Assembly: GCF_947493125.1 (NCBI RefSeq)
Contig: NZ_CANLQB010000009.1
Coordinates: 1-64,000 of the forward strand
Source of the DNA: an uncultured Roseobacter sp.
GTDB taxonomy: Bacteria > Pseudomonadota > Alphaproteobacteria > Rhodobacterales > Rhodobacteraceae
Length of the DNA: 64,000 nt
Direction: 5' to 3'
Notes under the pieces: generated by a model
The model's input: the letters and a program-made list of their open reading frames with translations, nothing else
Database searches by the model: none
What the model was told of the DNA's origin: nothing
Translations under genes and position numbers: made by a program
In this document: positions 61,150 through 64,000 of the stretch, piece by piece
Layout of the letters: every line of letters starts with the position of its first letter
Numbering within the stretch: position 1 is the first letter of the stretch

Positions 61150-61598
61150 CAGATCACCGTGACCACGAGGCACGCGACCACCACGGTGGTCAGCAAAACC
61201 CGCAGCGCCATCCACCAGCGCGGCGTCAGCCCCCATTGCGAGAAGGCGAAATCCAGCACCAGCAGGCCCAGAAACCCGAAGATCAGGTTCATCGCCGCCG
61301 TTGTCGGCCCGCCGCCGGTCATGAAGAACGCCCAGAGCGCCGGGATGACCGAGAGCGCATAGCCCGTCGCCGCCCGCGCGCCGGAGGTCTTGGTGGCAAA
61401 GCCCCAGAGCACGCCCGACATGAACGACAGGATCACCGAGCCGTAGAAGAGCTGTACGTAAGGCCCCACGAACCGCGGCCCCAGCGCCTCGGCGCCCCAG
61501 GCCGCGAGCGGGCCGTTCACGTAGGTCGCCGCGCCCCAGACAAAGGGGACGAGCCCGGCAAGCCCAAGGATCAGCGGTGCGGTGGGAATGCGGCTCAT
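61149..61598 (-). CDS. DUF3429 family membrane protein
   Basis: 149 residues with five hydrophobic helices (LILGLAGLVPFVWGAATYV, LFYGSVILSFMSGVLWGF, ALSVIPALWAFFMTGG, LIFGFLGLLVLDFAF, VLLTTVVVACLVVTV). The FLSGVLWG-like core is typical of DUF3429. Function is unknown. ATG 61598 is chosen over the longer frame to 61706. Overlaps the neighbouring DUF1905 gene (ATGA). Confidence 0.82.
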   Translation of the reverse strand: MSRIPTAPLILGLAGLVPFVWGAATYVNGPLAAWGAEALGPRFVGPYVQLFYGSVILSFMSGVLWGFATKTSGARAATGYALSVIPALWAFFMTGGGPTTAAMNLIFGFLGLLVLDFAFSQWGLTPRWWMALRVLLTTVVVACLVVTVI

Positions 61599-62047
61599 AA
61601 CCCGTCCACCAGTCCGGCGATCCGCTTGGCCCGCGTCTCGGGGCGTTTCGCGGCCGTCACATGATGCAGCATCCCGCGTTGTTTGCCGGGCGTCAGGGCG
61701 GCCCACTCGGCGGCACGCCCTGCACCGCGCAGGGCAGCCATCACATCCTCCGGCACCTCGACCTCATCGGGCGATGCGGGCCGCAACCGCGCCTCAAAGA
61801 CCTCACCGGGTTCCAGGCCGGTCTCGCGCAGCAGCGCCTTGCCGGTGTAGAGGAACACGCCGTCGATGGCGGGCGATTTGGTCAGCGCGAGGTTCACCGG
61901 GTGATCGTTCAACTCGCCTTCCACCCGGCGCGCGCCCCGCGCTTGCAGCGCCGCTGCCACGTCATCGGGCAGGCGCAACACGGTGTAGGTGTTCTTGCCC
62001 CATTCCATCGGAGTGATCACGGCGTCAAAACTGATCCAGTCGCTCAC
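61595..62047 (-). CDS. DUF1905 / YdeI-like protein
   Basis: 150 residues: an N-terminal DUF1905 barrel (MEWGKNTYTVLRLPDDV, VNLALTKSPAIDG) and a C-terminal helical bacteriocin-protection (OmdA/YdeI) type segment (ALTPGKQRGMLHHVTAAKR). Function is not established. GTG 62047 overlaps the LysE gene stop (GTGA), so the long frame to 62407 is rejected. Confidence 0.83.
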   Translation of the reverse strand: MSDWISFDAVITPMEWGKNTYTVLRLPDDVAAALQARGARRVEGELNDHPVNLALTKSPAIDGVFLYTGKALLRETGLEPGEVFEARLRPASPDEVEVPEDVMAALRGAGRAAEWAALTPGKQRGMLHHVTAAKRPETRAKRIAGLVDGL

Positions 62048-62658
62048 GCCCGCTCCAGCGCCAGACGACCCGCAAGCGCTGCAAAGATCGCCGCGAAGGA
62101 GCGGTTGAGCCAGCGCATCACCGCCTCCGAGCCCAGCAGCCACCTGCGTGCCTGCGCCGCAAAGAGGCCATAGAGCACGAAGACTGCGAAGGTCAGCGCC
62201 ATGAAGATCGCCCCCAGGACGGTCATTTCCAGCGTGGCCGTGGCCGGGTTGCCGGAGAGGAACGGGGGCAGGAGCGCCAAAAAGAAGATCGACAGCTTCG
62301 GGTTCAGGATGTTGATCAGCGCACCGCGCCGGGCGATGCGCCAGCCGTTCTCGACCTTGCGATCCGCCGAGATCGCCAGCGCCCCGCCCGAGCGCAGCGA
62401 TTGCCACGCAAGATAGAGCAGGTAGGCCACGCCCGCGACCTTCACGACCGTAAACAGGACGGCGGAGGTATGCAGCACCGCCGCCAGCCCCAAGGTTGCC
62501 GCCGCAAGGTGCGGCACGATCCCGAAGGTGCAGCCCAGAGCCGCCCAGAGCGCCGCCACGCGGCCTTGGCCCAACCCCAGCGCCAGCGTGTAGATCACGC
62601 CCGTCCCGGGGGCCAGCACGACAACAATGGCGGTCAGAAGAAATTGCAGCGAAATCAT
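62044..62658 (-). CDS. LysE/RhtB family exporter
   Basis: 204 residues with about six helices. The family hallmarks are [20 protein letters not shown] near the start (GP-like turn), [17 protein letters not shown], and [18 protein letters not shown]. It exports amino acids or related compounds across the inner membrane. It overlaps the ispH gene end (ATGA). Confidence 0.9.
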   Translation of the reverse strand: MISLQFLLTAIVVVLAPGTGVIYTLALGLGQGRVAALWAALGCTFGIVPHLAAATLGLAAVLHTSAVLFTVVKVAGVAYLLYLAWQSLRSGGALAISADRKVENGWRIARRGALINILNPKLSIFFLALLPPFLSGNPATATLEMTVLGAIFMALTFAVFVLYGLFAAQARRWLLGSEAVMRWLNRSFAAIFAALAGRLALERA

Positions 62659-63605
62659 GCGGGCACCCTCAGCACACGTGGAACCTTGAATTCGACGTTT
62701 TCAACGGCGGTCTCCACCACCTCGCGGGTCACGTCATAATGTTCGGAAAAGGCGTCCATCACCTCGTTGATCAGAACCTCGGGCGCCGAGGCCCCGGCGG
62801 TGATCCCGATGCTGCGGATGCCCTCCAAAGCGCGCCAGTCGATGTCACTCGCCCGCTGCACCAGCTGGGCATAGTCACAGCCCGCGCGCGCGCCGACCTC
62901 GACCAGCCGCTTGGAGTTCGACGAATTCGGCGCGCCCACCACCAGCATCGCATCGCAATGCGGCGCCATCGCCTTCACCGCTTCCTGCCGGTTGGTGGTG
63001 GCGTAACAGATGTCTTCCTTGTGTGGACCCACTATGGCCGGGAAGCGTGCTTGCAGTGCCGCAACGATATCGGCGGTGTCATCCACGCTCAGCGTCGTCT
63101 GGGTCACATAGGCCAGCCGCTCCGGGTCGCGCACCGAGACGGTGGCCACATCCTCCACCGTCTCGACCAGCAGAACCTCGCCCTCCGGCAGCTGCCCCAT
63201 GGTGCCCACGGTCTCGGGATGGCCCGCGTGGCCGATCATGATCATCTGCAATCCATTGTCGGAATGCCGCTGCGCCTCGATATGCACCTTGCTGACCAGC
63301 GGGCAGGTGGCATCCACATAGATCATCTCGCGCGCGGCGGCGGCGGCGGGCACTGCCTTCGGCACCCCATGGGCGGAGAAGATCACCGGCCGGTCATCGG
63401 GGCACTCATCCAGCTCCTCGACAAACACCGCACCCATTTCGCGCAGCCCGTCAACCACAAATTTATTATGAACGATTTCGTGGCGCACGTAGACCGGCGC
63501 GCCCCATTTTTCCAGCGCCATTTCCACGATCTTGATGGCGCGGTCCACGCCCGCGCAAAAGCCGCGCGGGGCCGCGAGATAGAGGGTCAAAGGGGGTTTC
63601 GTCAT
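62655..63605 (-). CDS. ispH: 4-hydroxy-3-methylbut-2-enyl diphosphate reductase
   Basis: Last step of the MEP isoprenoid pathway, giving IPP and DMAPP. The 316-residue protein carries the three [4Fe-4S] ligands in [13 protein letters not shown] (C17), [12 protein letters not shown] and [12 protein letters not shown], and the proton-relay Glu region around [13 protein letters not shown] 63605 is used; the GTG at 63611 is an alternative. It heads the minus-strand run of overlapping genes down to 59085. Confidence 0.96.
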   Translation of the reverse strand: MTKPPLTLYLAAPRGFCAGVDRAIKIVEMALEKWGAPVYVRHEIVHNKFVVDGLREMGAVFVEELDECPDDRPVIFSAHGVPKAVPAAAAAREMIYVDATCPLVSKVHIEAQRHSDNGLQMIMIGHAGHPETVGTMGQLPEGEVLLVETVEDVATVSVRDPERLAYVTQTTLSVDDTADIVAALQARFPAIVGPHKEDICYATTNRQEAVKAMAPHCDAMLVVGAPNSSNSKRLVEVGARAGCDYAQLVQRASDIDWRALEGIRSIGITAGASAPEVLINEVMDAFSEHYDVTREVVETAVENVEFKVPRVLRVPA

Positions 63606-63676
63606 CTGCACGCTCCGGTCATGTCACCAGAGGTACGCCCTTGGGCGGCGAGCGTCCAGAGCGACGTCGCAGCAGG

Positions 63677-64000
63677 TCAGCCGTTGGCCGCGTCCGGCAC
63701 GTCGCGGGGCGGGCGCCCGATCACGTCCTTCAGCTCGTCCAACTCGATGAAATTGTCCGCCTGCCGGCGCAGATCGTCGGAGATCATCGGCGGCTGACTG
63801 CGGATCGTCGAGACAACCGAGACGCGAACACCTTGTCGCTGCAGGCTCTCCACCAGCGGGCGGAAATCGCCGTCACCCGAGAACAGCACAATGTGATCGA
63901 CCCGCGGCGCCAATTCCATGGCGTCCACCGCAAGCTCGATATCCATGTTTCCCTTGACCTTCCGGCGGCCCATGCTGTCGGTGTATTCCTTCGCGGGCTT
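63677..64000 (-). CDS. NYN domain protein (LabA/DUF88), 5' part outside the window
   Basis: Only the C-terminal about 107 residues lie in the window; the frame stays open to base 64000 without a required start, so the gene is partial. Visible are GRRKVKGNMDIELAVDAMEL and HIVLFSGDGDFRPLVESLQR with the conserved Asp residues of the PIN-like NYN nuclease fold. It is likely an RNA-processing nuclease. The stop lies about 70 bases before ispH. Confidence 0.85.
   Translation of the reverse strand, partial: KPAKEYTDSMGRRKVKGNMDIELAVDAMELAPRVDHIVLFSGDGDFRPLVESLQRQGVRVSVVSTIRSQPPMISDDLRRQADNFIELDELKDVIGRPPRDVPDAANG

Overview
The window is GC-rich, densely packed DNA from an alphaproteobacterium, most likely a member of the Rhodobacterales (Roseobacter group). 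The grounds are a class I lysyl-tRNA synthetase, an NDUFS4-like complex I accessory subunit, the nadD-dacB pairing, an ispH-rnhA operon, many ATGA/GTGA/TGATG gene overlaps, and abundant ABC and tripartite tricarboxylate transporters. No prophage, IS element or CRISPR array was seen. One tRNA gene, tRNA-Arg(UCU), lies at 31.6 kb.

0-15 kb is mainly housekeeping: nadD, a PBP4-type peptidase, a TerB-like protein, LysRS, secreted and envelope proteins, uvrB, a VWA protein and the complex I subunit. Two accessory genes sit among them. One (2470-4320) encodes a ClpA-type N-domain joined to a TIR domain and a C-terminal hydrophobic segment. The other is an Mrr-like nuclease placed directly behind uvrB.

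15.3-31 kb is a catabolic region that looks like a pyridine-carboxylate (nicotinate-type) degradation system. A seven-gene overlapping operon encodes a molybdenum hydroxylase (FAD subunit plus fused FeS/Mo subunit), a 6-hydroxynicotinate reductase homologue, a UPF0280/ApbE-like protein, two AA_synth (DUF1185) paralogues and a MarR regulator. A convergent gene encodes an enamidase-like amidohydrolase. Beyond it lie a ferredoxin-NADP reductase, a Rieske oxygenase and a branched-chain-type ABC importer with a fused LivHM permease. Four similar near-palindromic sites precede these four transcription units, which suggests one MarR regulon. The chemistry resembles the anaerobic nicotinate route of Eubacterium barkeri, but here it is combined with an oxygenase.

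31-45 kb holds the tRNA, a small lipoprotein, a five-gene envelope operon (GtrB, GtrA, methyltransferase, GtrII-like membrane protein, endo/exonuclease/phosphatase-family protein), an AtuA/DUF4387 pair, and a TctCBA transporter divergent from a TctDE-like two-component system with an extra periplasmic binding protein. A cluster of three perfect hairpins separates tctA from the AtuA gene.

45-59 kb holds a nitrate/sulfonate/taurine-type ABC transporter, a cytoplasmic formylglycine-type sulfatase, and a long operon: sulfoxide reductase-like molybdoenzyme, FGGY kinase, zinc dehydrogenase, class II aldolase, SorC regulator and formylglycine-generating enzyme. A split transketolase is divergent from it. 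These genes probably form one route for a sulfated or otherwise sulfur-containing sugar or polyol.

59-64 kb is a compact minus-strand housekeeping group: NYN protein (cut by the window edge), ispH, LysE exporter, DUF1905, DUF3429, methyltransferase, rnhA, NUDIX and a TRIC-type membrane protein.
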